NCBI GenBank assembly: GCA_013400115.1
Contig: VXBP01007153.1
Location: forward strand, 285,598 to 349,597
Origin: Rhinopomastus cyanomelas
Lineage: Eukaryota > Chordata > Aves > Bucerotiformes > Rhinopomastidae
Direction: 5' to 3'
DNA length: 64,000 nucleotides
Shown here: piece by piece, positions 37,295 to 48,879 of the stretch
How positions within the stretch are numbered: the first letter of the stretch is position 1
Layout: each line of letters begins with the position of its first letter
Program-made: the position numbers and the translations under genes
The notes under the pieces: generated by a model
Seen by the model: only the letters and a program-made list of their open reading frames with translations
What the model was told of the DNA's origin: nothing
Database searches by the model: none

Positions 37295-39029
37295 CAGAAA
37301 GATGGCATCTATGCCTAAGCACATTTCTCTTTGCTGAAATCAACTGGCATACACCTGCGTCTACACTAGCGCACTCACATATGCCCCAAACCAGAGGGGT
37401 TGCATCCAATCTGTCTATCAGAAGTGATCAAATAAATGCCTGGAAATTTTCTGGGACAGTGTAGGTTTGCAGAGACCAAAACTGTGCCAGAGACCTGCCA
37501 ATATTTCCATGCATTGTCTAATTTACTAATATAGATGTAGCCTTAATGCCTGAAACTCTGCTACTTCTGAATCTACCAGCCTCTTGATGGTGCCTCTTGG
37601 CAATTCTTCCTTGCTGACAAGGTCAGACAGAAACAGACTGAAAAGTAGAATGAATGTAGGATTTTATAAAGAAACGACTGCTTTCCTACAGTTAAAAAAA
37701 AAAAAGTGCTCCAACTGGCATTATTAATACACACTTTGTTAGAAGATGTTTGGACATTTAAAAGAGCTGCAGTTCTAACTTCTTCCTTTGTTTGTGGACT
37801 GTAACAAAACCTGCTGGGAAGGTCGAAGTTCCCAGAAAACTGAAAGCTACCTGGCGGCCTCTGTAGTAGAGCAACTGAAGAAGGAAGAGCAAAGAATGAC
37901 AGGCTGGAGGAATAAACATTACATGAAACCCCTGCACAGGAGGACAGCACTGGGAAATGAGAGGGAAATCTTATGAGCTCTTAATACAAAGAGAAAAAAA
38001 GAATAAAATGTTTAAAACAGGTAGAGATCCTAAGGCAAATACAAGGAGGTGAATGTGGGTGGCAGTCCTTAAAAGTTGTTGAAAACTAAAATATGTGTCA
38101 ATGCAACTTTGCTCTGCGGTCATGTGGTCACCCTGTATCTATCTGGAATGGAAATGTCCAACGAACTCAGGAAGAAGCACTCATCCTTCTCTCCTATCTC
38201 CCTTTGAAAGACTGCAGGTACAGCTATGCCTCTGCATCTCTGCAGATTCTTTTGCATCTCAAGCCAGACAGAAATGCTCCTTACGGTTATTGCTTTAAAA
38301 ATACGTATCATTCGTTGACGTACGTGAACACGTGAGCCTCAAACATCAATATTCTGTATTTCTCCTTTATGCCAAAAACAATCCCAATAATCCCGGCTTA
38401 GATTGCACTGAGCATCGCGTTTTGCTTCAGCTCAGAAAGCAAGCCAGGATAGTTAGGGCACGTGAAATCCTGCACCAAACACGACCTATTTAGGCAAGAG
38501 ACAGCCTTCTCAGAGGAAATTACAGATAGTAATTCTGCATCAGAATATGAATAATATGAAACAATTAAACACGATAATCTTAGTTACTTTATTTAGTCTT
38601 TGTGAATTACCAGGATTTCTACAACATTTTAAAGTCAATAAAGAATATTACACGTGGGCAAGACAGCACACAGTAGATGTGACAGGTGTGCCACAGACAG
38701 GCGACAGGCCTTACCCACTGAATTTTGTTTCAATGGTACAAAACTTCATCTTTAGAAACTTATTTTTTGACACATGTTTAATTTATGGTACATTCTAGTG
38801 TGCTTTACGTGACAAAGACAGCTGTCTCTTAGAAAAACCATTACTCCTGTAATAAACACTGATGTGTTTCACTGTTTGCATACTACAACCTGGACTCGGA
38901 TCATTTCAGTTATTCAACTTGAAGAACACGAATAGTGTTCCACTGCTCAGAACGTTGTAGGTGGATCTGTAACACCATGATGATGCATATTTACTCCACA
39001 CTGAATTCCACATTTATTCTATTCTTCAG
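37295..39029. other. Unique DNA
   Basis: No transposon is recognised. Overlapping open frames on both strands at 37573-37976 have no family motif and no start or splice context that singles one out. Confidence 0.5.
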
Positions 39030-39434
39030 GGCCAACAATCCTCTCATAAGGAGCATCTGAGGGAGCTACGGTTGTTTAGTGTGAGGAAAAAGAGACCGAG
39101 GCGAGACCTCACTGTCCTCTAGAACTACCTGCAAGGACACTGTAGAGAGGTAGATGCTGGTCTCTTCTCACAGGTGATCAGTGACAGAACAAGAGGGAAC
39201 AGCCTCAAGCTGTACCACGGGAAGTTTGGGCTGGACATGAGGAAAAAAAATTCAAACAGAAAGAACAGTCAGGCACTGGAACAAGCTGCCCAGGGAGGTG
39301 GTAGAGGAACCATCCCTGGATGTGTTTAAAGGTTGTTTAGATGTGGTGCTTACACATATGGTTTAGTGGTGAACTGGGTAGAGCACAGTTAATGGTTGGA
39401 CTCTATGATTTCTTGTCCAACCTGACTCTATGAT
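39030..39434 (+). mobile_element. CR1 LINE 3' fragment (diverged subfamily)
   Basis: It begins at a block equivalent to EERLRELRLFS (39050) and proceeds through the TRGNSLKL and QALEQAAQGGG-like stretches (frameshifted). It ends AATGGTTGGACTCTATGATTTC...CTGACTCTATGAT. The TGGTTTAGTGGTGAACTGGGTAGAG segment before the tail matches the tails at 45197 and 44204, a third tail type. It has stops and an A-run indel near 39243. Confidence 0.9.
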
Positions 39435-40206
39435 AATTCCATCAGAATTCCATCTGAACCTTTAAAGTTTACAACCAAATTCAAAGAAATTGCCAAGAAC
39501 AAGCCTTAACAGCATCCTGAAATAATTATTTTTTAAAAATCCAGTTGCAGGATATGAAAGCTCAAGAGATCCTGCAGCTTCACATAGTATTTGTTCAGGC
39601 AGGAACACTCTCATCATATAAGCCATAGAATACAACTGAATTGCCAGTCACCTACACGCACTCCTGATCTGTCTGTACTTCACACAAAACCTACCCGTTC
39701 ACACTTTTGTGTAGTAAAATGTTTCTAACTCTGAATTGCTCTGAATTTAAGTGGGTATTTGTATAAAGTATTCTCATGAAGCACAACTCATTGAAGCATT
39801 CAGAAATATTTTAGAATATTAGGCATCTTTAGATATACTAGTTTTGAAACAGATAGATTGGCCAAAGACACAAGTTGTTTCATTACAGGAAGAAATCCTC
39901 ACTAGGGATGCTATTATTTTAAAGGCACATACATTCACTGATATCAACAGCTTCCACCTATCCATCGTATTGCCCACCCACGCAGTTAAAAGCAGAAGCA
40001 GCCTTAATTCGTAACAGCATTTCTAAGCAGGTCTGACATTGCACCATGTGAATGGGACACCCAAGACATTATTTGAAAATACATCATATATATACACTTG
40101 ATACCACATATCTCCTAAAAGCACAAAATAAAAATACTAGAAGTTACCTAATAGTCAGGTATGTATTTTTCGTTATTAATTTAGAGTATAAAGATGTTTA
40201 AGTAAT
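39435..40206. other. Unique AT-rich DNA
   Basis: No feature is recognised. Confidence 0.5.
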
Positions 40207-40262
40207 ATTCTGTAAATTACAGAACTTAACTTTACAGATTTTATTCTGTAAATTACAGAACT
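40207..40262. repeat. 20-bp direct repeats abutting a CR1 5' end
   Basis: ATTCTGTAAATTACAGAACT occurs at 40207-40226 and again, identically, at 40243-40262, 36 bp apart. The CR1 begins at the very next base, 40263. Each unit is nearly palindromic (TTCTGTAA/TTACAGAA). No copy is visible at the CR1 3' end, so this is not an ordinary target-site duplication flanking the element. Confidence 0.85.
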
Positions 40263-40780
40263 CCCACCTGGAGGACTGTGCCCAGTTCTGGAGCCCTTAT
40301 TACAAGAAGGATGTGGAGATGCTGGAGTGAGTGCAGAGGAGGGCCACAAGGATGATCAGAGGGCTGGAGCACCTCTCCTGTGAGGACAGACTGAGAGAGT
40401 TGGGGCTGTTCAGGTTGGAGAACAGGAGGCTCCCAGGTGACCTTATTGTGCCCTTCCAGTATCTGAAGGGGGGCTACAGAAAGGCTGGGGAGGGGCTTTT
40501 TAGGATGTCAGGTAGTGACAGGACTAGGGGCAATGGAGCAAAGCTGGAGATGGGCAGATTTAGAGTGGATGTGAGGAGGAAGTTCTTCACTGTGAGAGTG
40601 GTGAGAGCCTGGAATGGGTTGCCCAGGGAGGTGATGGAGGCCCCATCCCTGGAGGTGTTTAAGGCCAGGCTGGATGGGGCTCTGGCCAGCCTGATCTAGG
40701 GTGAGGTGTCCCAGCCTGGTGGGGGGGTTGGAACTGGATGGTCAGGTGGTCCCTTCCAACCCTGAGTGATTCTGATTCTG
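40263..40780 (+). mobile_element. CR1 LINE 3' fragment with tail type A
   Basis: It starts at CCCACCTGGAGGACTGTGCC (ORF2 HLEDCAQFW). It then encodes QRRATRMIRGLEHLSCEDRL, the block up to GNGAKLEMGRF, and VRRKFFTVRVVRAWNGLPREV, ending SLEVFKARLDGALASLI plus stop at 40697. The type-A tail follows (GGAACTGGATGGTCAGGTGG ... CCTGAGTGATTCTGATTCTG). An in-frame TGA lies at 40328. It is followed by a 16-bp junction segment and then a second, type-B CR1 tail, a composite structure shared with 47726-47985. Confidence 0.95.
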
Positions 40781-40876
40781 TAACTTCTCCAGTGAAGTGA
40801 TCCTGCTGTGGCAGAGGGATTGGAGTAGATGGTCTTTCAGGGTCCCTTCCAATCCCTAATGATTCTATGATTCTAA
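40781..40876 (+). mobile_element. CR1 type B tail joined to the type A tail through a 16-bp junction
   Basis: Junction TAACTTCTCCAGTGAA (40781-40796) is followed by GTGATCCTGCTGTGGCAGAG and the terminus CTAATGATTCTATGATTCTA. The reverse-strand element at 47726-47985 has the identical junction sequence between the same two tails. TTCTCCAGTGAA is the reverse complement of a TTCACTGGAGA segment normally located ~60 bp upstream in type-B CR1, so the junction could be a small inverted piece from a template switch. Confidence 0.9.
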
Positions 40877-43800
40877 ATAGAAAAAACAAACCAAAATTTC
40901 CTTCCATTCCTGAACCCCAGTGTGAGTTAGACAATTTCTCTGTCAGAGAAACACTGAGAAGCTCATAACCAGATGAGTACTACTTAATGCCCTTGTAATT
41001 AACATGAACATGCACAATAAATTAATAGTTATGTTTTATCATCATCCCTAAGTTAAACAAGCCTATGAAAAGACCTTCCCAGCTCTGAGACCTCATTAGC
41101 CAGGTTTTACACACTATTCTGTATTACTGCTTAGATAAATGAAGGCTGGATCTTGTTACACTATCAGTGGGTCCAAACAGATATATTGTGGTGGTGGAAG
41201 AAGCACTGAGAAAATAATTTACTAATGAGTGCTTCTTGAGCTGTGAACCTTCCCTAACTACCTATTGTCCACATTTTTTCACAAATGCTATAGAACAGAA
41301 TGACAAAATTTTTCATTCTATTTTATACCACTACTATTAATCTTGAATTTTCACAAGGGACTTGTCAAACAAAGTATCTATACTCAATTATCAAGACAAC
41401 ATGTAACTACGCAAAGAAATAAGCAAGGGAAAAAATCAAATGTATAGAAATATATTAAAAAATTCATATTTAATGCTTCATATTTAATGCATCCCTCCCT
41501 CTTGTTGGGGAGGGATAGGGGCATGGCAGGTAGTCCATCTAGGTCCTACTGATCTTGAAGATTAATAGGACAGTGATGACCTGTACTCATCAAGGTACAC
41601 TGGAGAAAATCGAGACAGTACAAATAAGCAGGAAGCCTGGAGAAAAGGAAAAATCACCCTTCCTCAGTTTTCCAGAAAGTCTGGAGCAGTACTGTCTGGA
41701 CAGTTGGGTATACAGCCTGAAACCACACCTGAGGCAGGTCTTACTTGCTTCAACTGCCCTCACCTGACAGCTAGCCCATGTCGACACTAATCTTGTAAGT
41801 ATGCATGATGCCAAAATTATATGCATGGAGACTTCTGAACAGTTTATCCCACATGCACAGGTACTGTGCATTACTTTGTCTTCAGATACCCCTCACCTTC
41901 TTCTGAAAACAAGTCATCTTTTATAAGACAGCTCAGAGAACAACCACTTTGCTTTTGGTGCATTTTATCCTAATACACTGCAGAAATCTACAGTAAAGCA
42001 ATTAATTATTCCTAGTTTTATCTACAAATACCAGAAATACAACAGCACTGCAATGTGGTGACTTACTTCCAGATTTACAATTTGTTTCTCCCATTTTCTC
42101 ATGTGACATGAATAGAAGGGATCCAGGACTACTACCAGATAAAGAAGTACACAAGTTTTAAGAAGCATAGTCTCAGAAGAGGTCACATGCGTCATCCTGG
42201 GTCATCTTACAGATCTAGTTTGTTTTTGTAAGGAGACATAGGTACAAATTTGTAAATCAGTAACACAGGAAGACAAAGATCCCCTGACCCTTCTGCCATG
42301 CACTGCATCACAGACTCACGCACTCATACTAGGAGGCTGTGCAGTCCAAACTGTGAATTTAGACTGGGTCACTCAGAACATCAGCCAGATGTATCTCCAT
42401 AACTTGTAAAAAAGGTGATTCCATAACTTGGCTTGTCTGGGCAACAAGTTCTGCTGCATACCTGACCTTTCACTGATGTATATTTAGCCAAAACCTTCAC
42501 AGGTAAGAGCTCCACAGATTCCAAATGCTCCTTCACATAACAGGCAGCCCTCCCACTCCTTCCTGAGCATTGCACTCACACATTCAACTTGTTCTGCCAC
42601 TTAGCAGTTCCTTCCAAAGACACCACAGTTCCGCATCGGCACGCAGAGCTCTAGCTTCTCCAGTTTCTTCCCTACTCATAAAAATAACATCTAAATACAT
42701 AAACTGAAAACTCAACAAAGTCAACAATATAGCAAAAAAATCTAATTAAACAGCCACACAAACAACCTCCAAGGGAAAAGAAACATAGAACAGTTAAATT
42801 TCCTCCAAACAACATATAAGCCACCAAATCAATTAAAATATAGACCAAAAAAATCCATGGACTGCCAGAAAACATGAGGCACAGCACCCCTTAAGCCTCA
42901 GAATACCAGAACGAAAACACAAGAAAAAAACAAAACTAATAAGCCAAACAGTCTCTAGAAAAAAGTGGATATAAGAAAGAACAGGCACAAGCAATCAAAC
43001 TAGAAAACGTTCTAAGATAACCTACTTTGGAAATCACAATCTCCTGCCAGTACAGGCACCATGAAAACAATGACAGGCTACGTTCCACCAAGTTCTGCCA
43101 TCTCCTCAAGCCAACTGCAGCATCTGCTAAGCTGGTGTTTCCCACTTAGGCTGAACAGTGGGTTACTCTCATCAGCATGGGAGGCTTCCGTGTCCCTACC
43201 ACAGCGTTAGTCTAGGCACCGATCTCCGCTTACACCGCTTATGAGGCCGGTTCTATCCTGACGTGCCTCCTGTGGTTAACTATGTGCAATGGTCACAATC
43301 TAAACGTACGGAAGACAACTGGATTCTCACGGAGGCCACCAACCTAAAACCGACATTTGGTGTGATTCCATTTATTGTGTTCTTTGCAAGGAAGAAGAAA
43401 CTTTTATGTCTTTAGTGGTACGTTTCTTCTCAGAGATCATGTCCAGTCACCCACGCAGGATCCTCTCTAGAGGACACTGCTCACAGATCTCTGTCATCTG
43501 CTTCTTCGTTCTTTACTCAGAGTTACACAAACCGTACAGAGAAAACTCTTAGTCCCAACAGACACAAATACACCATCTTCAGTTATGCTGTATTTTTAGA
43601 TGGACCAGCTCAGTTTGCTGGGCAAGCTCAAAGATTTACTTCTTATCCACAAAGGCATCTCTTGACTATCAGATCCTTCTGGAAGTTAATAGTCTATTCA
43701 TGTTCAAAAGCCCAGACACTCCCCTTCAGCAATGGCAAGGAAGACAACAGTGAGGAAGACAGGAGACATAAACATAACCCATGCTCTGAAGCAATCTCTC

Positions 43801-44203
43801 AAGACACCTAGAAAACAGAGCACCTTTGTAACACTTTAAAATGTCCCTCTAAGTAGAGCAGATAAATATTAGGGCTGTTAAATATTTTTGCCTGTCTGGT
43901 ATGAGTACACATCACACTGAAGTGTGACTCAAAGTAAATTTCTGGCCATAGTCAGTAACTTCTTTGATATAGACTGGAACCGGTGTTCTTCAAGGGGCAA
44001 CAAAAGCCAAAAAAAACCCCTATCATTAGATCAAAGAGGGTCACTGAATAAAAATGAGCAAGTCTGTCACAAGGAAGAAGAAAGGGACAACTGTGAGAGG
44101 CACATCCTTACAGGTGGCACAGAGACTGATGAAAGACACCTTTTGCAAGCTCACTAGAAATGCATACAACCTCTCCAAAAATGAAAATCACATTTTGAAA
44201 ATT
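40877..44203. other. Unique AT-rich DNA
   Basis: Nothing is recognised over 3.3 kb except a perfect 14-bp tandem repeat at 41463-41490. A frame at 42672-42887 (minus) is hydrophobic but has no motif. Confidence 0.5.
41463..41490. repeat. 14-bp perfect tandem repeat, two copies
   Basis: TTCATATTTAATGC is repeated twice head to tail. Confidence 0.9.
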
Positions 44204-44822
44204 TCCCGGTTGGAAAAGACCCTCGGGATCACCGAGTCCAACCATCAACCCTACTCTACAAGTTCACCCCCAAACCAGATCCCCCACCACCACATCTAAG
44301 CATCTTTTAAACTCATCCAGGGATGGTGACTCAACCACCACCATTCCAGAATGGGCAGCCCATTCCAGAGCCTGACCACTCTCTCTATGAAAATTTTTTT
44401 CCTGATGTCTAATCTAATGCTACCCTGTTGAAGCTTGAAACCCTTCCCTCTGGTTCTGTCACTAACTACCCGTGAGAGGAGACCAGCACCAAGATCTGCA
44501 CAATGTCCTTTCAGACAACTGTAAACAACTAAACAGCCTCAACTCTTCTCAAGGCTCTTCACCAGCTTTGTTGCCCTCCTCCACACTTGCTCCAGCACCT
44601 CACTGTCTCCTTTGTACAGAGGTGCCCAAAACTGGACACAGTACTCAAGATGCAGCCTCACCAGTGATGACTACAGGGGGACAATCAACTCCCTACTCCT
44701 CCTGGACACATGGTTTCTAATACAGGCCAGGATCCCAGTGGCCTTCCTGGCCACCTCTGCACACTGCTGACACATATTCAGCCGCCTGTCAACTAGAACC
44801 TCCAAAAAGTACAGAGGAGGGA
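44204..44822 (-). mobile_element. CR1 LINE 3' fragment, minus strand (third tail type)
   Basis: The plus-strand start CCCGGTTGGAAAAGACCCTC...GAGTCCAACCATC is the complement of a CR1 tail. Going right it passes the complement of the FKxxLD and GLPxxVV codons, then GCAGCCTCACCAGTGATGAC (complement of the LVR.HLEY-like codons). It ends near TCAACTAGAACCTCCAAAAA (complement of the LGVLVD block). Many indels show an old copy. It faces the plus-strand tail of the same type at 45197. Confidence 0.92.
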
Positions 44823-45196
44823 GCTGTCGTGAAAGAGACTACGACACAGAAAACAGCATCCTTCTGAAAGCTCCAAGCTGCATCAAAGCGAGGAAAACAG
44901 GCTTACAACCCCTAGAAGCCTTGAACACAAACACACAGCAAGATGTTAAAAGAGCTTCAGGGACTAACAGCTCCCTACAGGATGGAGTCCAGGAGTGATG
45001 GCAGTTGTCCACGGGCAGGGAAAGACCTGCCTCATACCAGACACAACTGCTTCTGGCCCACCCACAGCAGGCTGGTGCCTCAGGAAGAGAGACAGGAAAG
45101 GGCAAAACTGCCACCTAGGCTGAGGGGGAGGAGGGGCGACAAGTATCAGAACAGCCCTGCAAACATGAAGGTTAGTGAAGAAACTGGTGGGGGGCG
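44823..45196. other. Spacer between inverted CR1 copies, moderately GC-rich
   Basis: About 370 bp with no recognised repeat. It includes a purine-rich stretch, GCTGAGGGGGAGGAGGGGCG, at 45119-45138. Open frames run on both strands but have no motif. Confidence 0.5.
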
Positions 45197-45286
45197 GGCA
45201 TGTGGTTTAGGGGTGAACTTGCAGAGTAGGGTTAATGGTTGGACTCAATGATCCCAAGGGTCTTTTCTAACCTGAATGAGTCTATA
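45197..45286 (+). mobile_element. CR1 LINE solo tail (third tail type)
   Basis: GGGCATGTGGTTTAGGGGTG then AGTAGGGTTAATGGTTGGAC, ending CTGAATGAGTCTATAG. The same tail type is seen in 39356-39434 and, inverted, at 44204-44290. Only the last ~90 bp are present. Confidence 0.88.
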
Positions 45287-45566
45287 GTTGTGAAAAAGTG
45301 ACACTTCTTTACTTCTCACCACTGAAACCTATTTTAACTAGCAATAAGTTCAATTAATTTTCCTCAGGTTAAGTCTGTTTTGCCCGTAACAGTCACTGGG
45401 AAGCAGTGCCTTTCTTCATCCTGCTTTCTCCACCACACTCACCTACTGGAAGCACAGTACCGGCCCTCTGAAGGCCTTTGGTTTATGTACAAGACTAAGA
45501 AAACTTGCTGCATATATTTTGAAGGCTGGAAGCCCTACAAGTGTTACATTCCAAAAGCAGCGATCT

Positions 45567-45861
45567 AGGGAGGTGAGCGTCAGTCTCTTCTCATAAGCAA
45601 GAAATGATAGGACCAGAGGAAATGGCCTCTGGTTGCGCCAGGGAAAGTCCAGGTCAGACATCAGGAAAAATTTCTTCACTGATGGAGTCATCATGCCTTG
45701 GAACAGGCTACCCGGGGACGTGGTTGAGTCGTCGTCCCTGGATGCATTTAGAAGTCGTGTAGATGTGGAGGTTAGGGACATAGTTTATCTTTGTACAGTT
45801 AGGTTCATGGTTGGACCTGATGATCTTAAAAGGTCTTTTCCAATGCAAACGAGTCTATGAT
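45567..45861 (+). mobile_element. CR1 LINE 3' fragment
   Basis: It encodes the last ORF2 part, with recognisable RQGKSRSDIRKNFFTDGV and a PWNRLPGDVVESSSLDAF-like stretch. It then ends GGTTGGACCTGATGATCTTA ... CAAACGAGTCTATGAT. The coding frame is open over 45633-45860 but is only a C-terminal fragment. Confidence 0.9.
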
Positions 45862-46884
45862 CACTGTGGAACACATGGTGTGTGCTTGGTGGAAGGGGAG
45901 AGAAAGGAAAGCACAGATCAAGAGTGCTGGCAGACAAGTGTGTTACTGCAGGGTCCTAGTTAGACTTCAACTGCTTTGGGAGACCTCTGGGTGCACATGT
46001 GGCTGTTTAATCACAAGGACAACATATCATTCCAGTACTGTAAATTTAAAAATTCAAGTAAGCAGGTACTGAATGCCTGTGGACAGCCTGCATAACCATG
46101 GCACGACTACTTCAGATGACAGTCAGCAGTAGCTTTTCTGGAGTCTCACCCAATGGCATCAGGAAAAACATAACCAGCTGAAGAGTTAAGTCATGAAAGA
46201 AGGCAAGGGGAAAAAAAGGAAGTACAGATGAAGGTGAAGAAGAAGAAATTGATGGGAATAATGAAAGAATAAACACTGGAAATGCTAAAATGCACGCAAA
46301 GGCAAGTATTGATATGCTGGTGTCAAAGGTGAAGTAAAAGAATCAGGGGTTACTGACGTAACGAAGCACTCATTTAAATATGATCCTGCTGGCCTGAACT
46401 GCGACGTGAAAAGGACCCTTTGGGAAACTGCCTGCCAGCACTCTCAGAAAGCCCTGATGTTGCTAACTGCCTGTAGGAAACTAACTGTCCTTCATCTAAG
46501 GCAACCGAAACTTTTCAATGAAACATAAGAATTTAACTTAATTTCACGTGAAGTTGCCATTAAGCACCAGAGATGCTTTCTGAAAGGCTACTGCATGGAA
46601 GAGAGTTCCAGGGTAGCTCCAAACTGTTGTACCTACACTACCTTTCCAACAGTGCCATTTCCAGTGATTTCAGCAGAACAGGTTTAAAGGCCAAGCAGAG
46701 CACTTCTGAAATCCTTTTATTTGTGACTATCACCACGGAGATTCGCGCGATGCTGTTCTTCTACCTATGATTCCATCTGCCACATGCACCTTCTACACTG
46801 CAATGTGCAATGTGCAGCACAGAAGGAGAAATAAATACAACGCCGGGATCTAGACCGGGAACTCCTGGCGAGAGTCCCTGCCCA
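45862..46884. other. Unique DNA
   Basis: No feature is recognised. It contains a purine-rich stretch at 46195-46260. Confidence 0.5.
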
Positions 46885-47317
46885 GTGGAGGGCAACAAAG
46901 GTGGCTGGGGCCCTGAAGCATCTCTTACAAGGAAAGACTCAGAGAGCTGAAACTGTTTAGCCTTGAGAAGAATGAAAGCAGACCTGATCTATGCCTATAA
47001 ATATTGAACGGGTGGCTGTAGGGAAGATGGTGCCAGACTGTTTTCAGCTGTGCTCAATGACAAGACAAGGAGCAATTGGCACAAGCTGGAACACAAGAAG
47101 TTCCCTTTAGAAAAAAGGAGAAACTTCTTTACAGGGTGAGTCACAAAGCCCTGGAACAGGCTGCCCAGAGAAGCTGCAGTGTCTCCTTCTCTGGAGGTAT
47201 TTAAATCCCACCTGGATGCAACCCTGTGCAATGTGCTCCAGGCAGTCCTGCTGTGGCAGGGGGTTTGGACTTGATGATTTCTTGAGGTCCTTCCAACTCT
47301 GACAATTCTGTAGATCT
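46885..47317 (+). mobile_element. CR1 LINE 3' fragment
   Basis: It starts near GGGCAACAAAGGTGGCTGGG (ATKVAGALKHLLQGKTQRAETV-like, degenerate). It contains the DLIYAYKY-like and EDGARLFSA-like blocks and the KFPLEKRRNFFT-like block. It ends TGCTGTGGCAGGGGGTTTGG, then CAACTCTGACAATTCTGTAG. Several frameshifts are present. Confidence 0.9.
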
Positions 47318-47725
47318 GTTTCTCTCAACGCCAGTGATTTGTTGATTTTACTGACTGTGGTAAAATGCTTTGTCTGAGACAAGCAAATAAGATATGTCCC
47401 TTGAGTTTATAATATTCAAAACACTCTATAGGAGCCTTTCCAAAGATTCAAGGCATCCACTAAAACGAGCGAAACGTGCTGCGCTGCAAAGAGCAGAAAA
47501 TACCCTTTCTCTTGGTAACCCGGCAAACATGGCAGGCTCCACTGAGTCACCCCTAGAGTGTCACTTCAAAAGGATGCTGGCCTCCTGTGTCATAGCTGCA
47601 GACCCCTCAGGGTATCTCTGATTTGTAGGACACAGAATCAAGCCCATCACATGAATAATAGAAAGAAACGGGTTTTGTTTAGCAGATTTTACATTATTTT
47701 TACAAGATGCCAGTAGCGAACGATT
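47318..47725. other. Unique DNA
   Basis: No feature is recognised in this ~400-bp stretch. Confidence 0.5.
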
Positions 47726-47985
47726 ATAGAATCATAGAATCATTAGGAATTGGAAGGATCCCCAAAAGATCATCCAGTCCTATCCCCTTGCCACAGCAGG
47801 ATCACTTCACTGGAGAAGTTATAGAATCAGAGTCACTCAGGGTTGGAAGGGACCACAGGATCATCCAGTTCCAACACCCCCACCACGGGACACCCCACCC
47901 TAGACCAAGCTGGCCAGAGCCCCATCCAGCCTGGCCTTAAACACCTCCAGGGATGGGGCCCCAACCACCTTCCTGGGCAACATGT
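47726..47985 (-). mobile_element. Composite double-tailed CR1, minus strand
   Basis: Read on the minus strand the order is: type-A ORF2 end (GLPRKVVGAPSLEVFKARLD-like) from about 47985; type-A tail ending GAGTGACTCTGATTC near 47822; the 16-bp junction TAACTTCTCCAGTGAA (47821-47806); then GTGATCCTGCTGTGGCAAGG (from 47805) and the type-B terminus ending at 47726. The same order and identical junction occur at 40263-40876, while the outer flanks are unrelated. This argues that the composite moved as one unit. Confidence 0.93.
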
Positions 47986-48879
47986 AAATCTGCTCAAGAA
48001 AATTCAACCATTTAGAAGATCATTGGAGGCATTAACTGATTCATTCCCTACTTACCCTTGCTCTTCTTCCATCTTATTAGATCACTTTCCTGATGCCAAA
48101 CCACTAGGATCCACTAAAACTTTAGCCCAACTAACTCAAATAAACGACCTGCTAACACATCTACACTAACAGCAAAGCAAACACACACGTTCTGCTGAGA
48201 AATCCAACTTTACTTTGTCAAATACCAGACAAGTATTGGAATAGTCTTCACTGACACACTGAGAGAAAGCGTGTTTGCAATTTGTTTCTAATGTCTTCCA
48301 TTTCTGAATTCAATAAACTCTGAACAAAATTACTCTAACTAATTCTGCCTTTTCTCCTTCAGTCACTGAAGTGTAAAACAGAGGAATTTTGGTTAAGTGT
48401 TCATTCCAACACAAGGTTAACGTTACTGCTCCTACTGCAACTCTGTGTTGTTACGTGTGAAGAACATCATGAAGCAACAGGTCACTAGAATTGTTTGACT
48501 GCTTTTGATTACTGCATGGAATGAATCTACAATTTTACAGTCTCATTACGTAGCTGAAGTTATCAATTTCAAAATCTCCGTAGAAGTGAGGTACACAAAT
48601 TCCGTACTTTTCCTTAAAGGATATTTAATTCAAGTGGAAGACACATCTTCAACTTTTTCTGTATTTCTCCTTTCCATTTGTGACATCCTAACTGATCACC
48701 AGCACTTACATGGAATGGGAATACCTGCCAGCTGCAGATATTGTGAACACTCCAGATGGCCAGTACAAATGATGGACTGCTCACTGCCATCTATAGACTA
48801 GGAACTTGAAATGTGTCACAATTATTGAGGTCTACAGTGTATTTCTGTTAACTTGTTTATGCACCCAAATTTATGCACC
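47986..48879. other. Unique AT-rich DNA
   Basis: No feature is recognised. Confidence 0.5.

Noticed and set aside
37573..37950. 125-codon minus-strand open frame, hydrophobic in parts
   Set aside because: Low-complexity Ser/Phe/Leu content from T-rich DNA. A plus-strand frame overlaps it, and there is no start or splice evidence.
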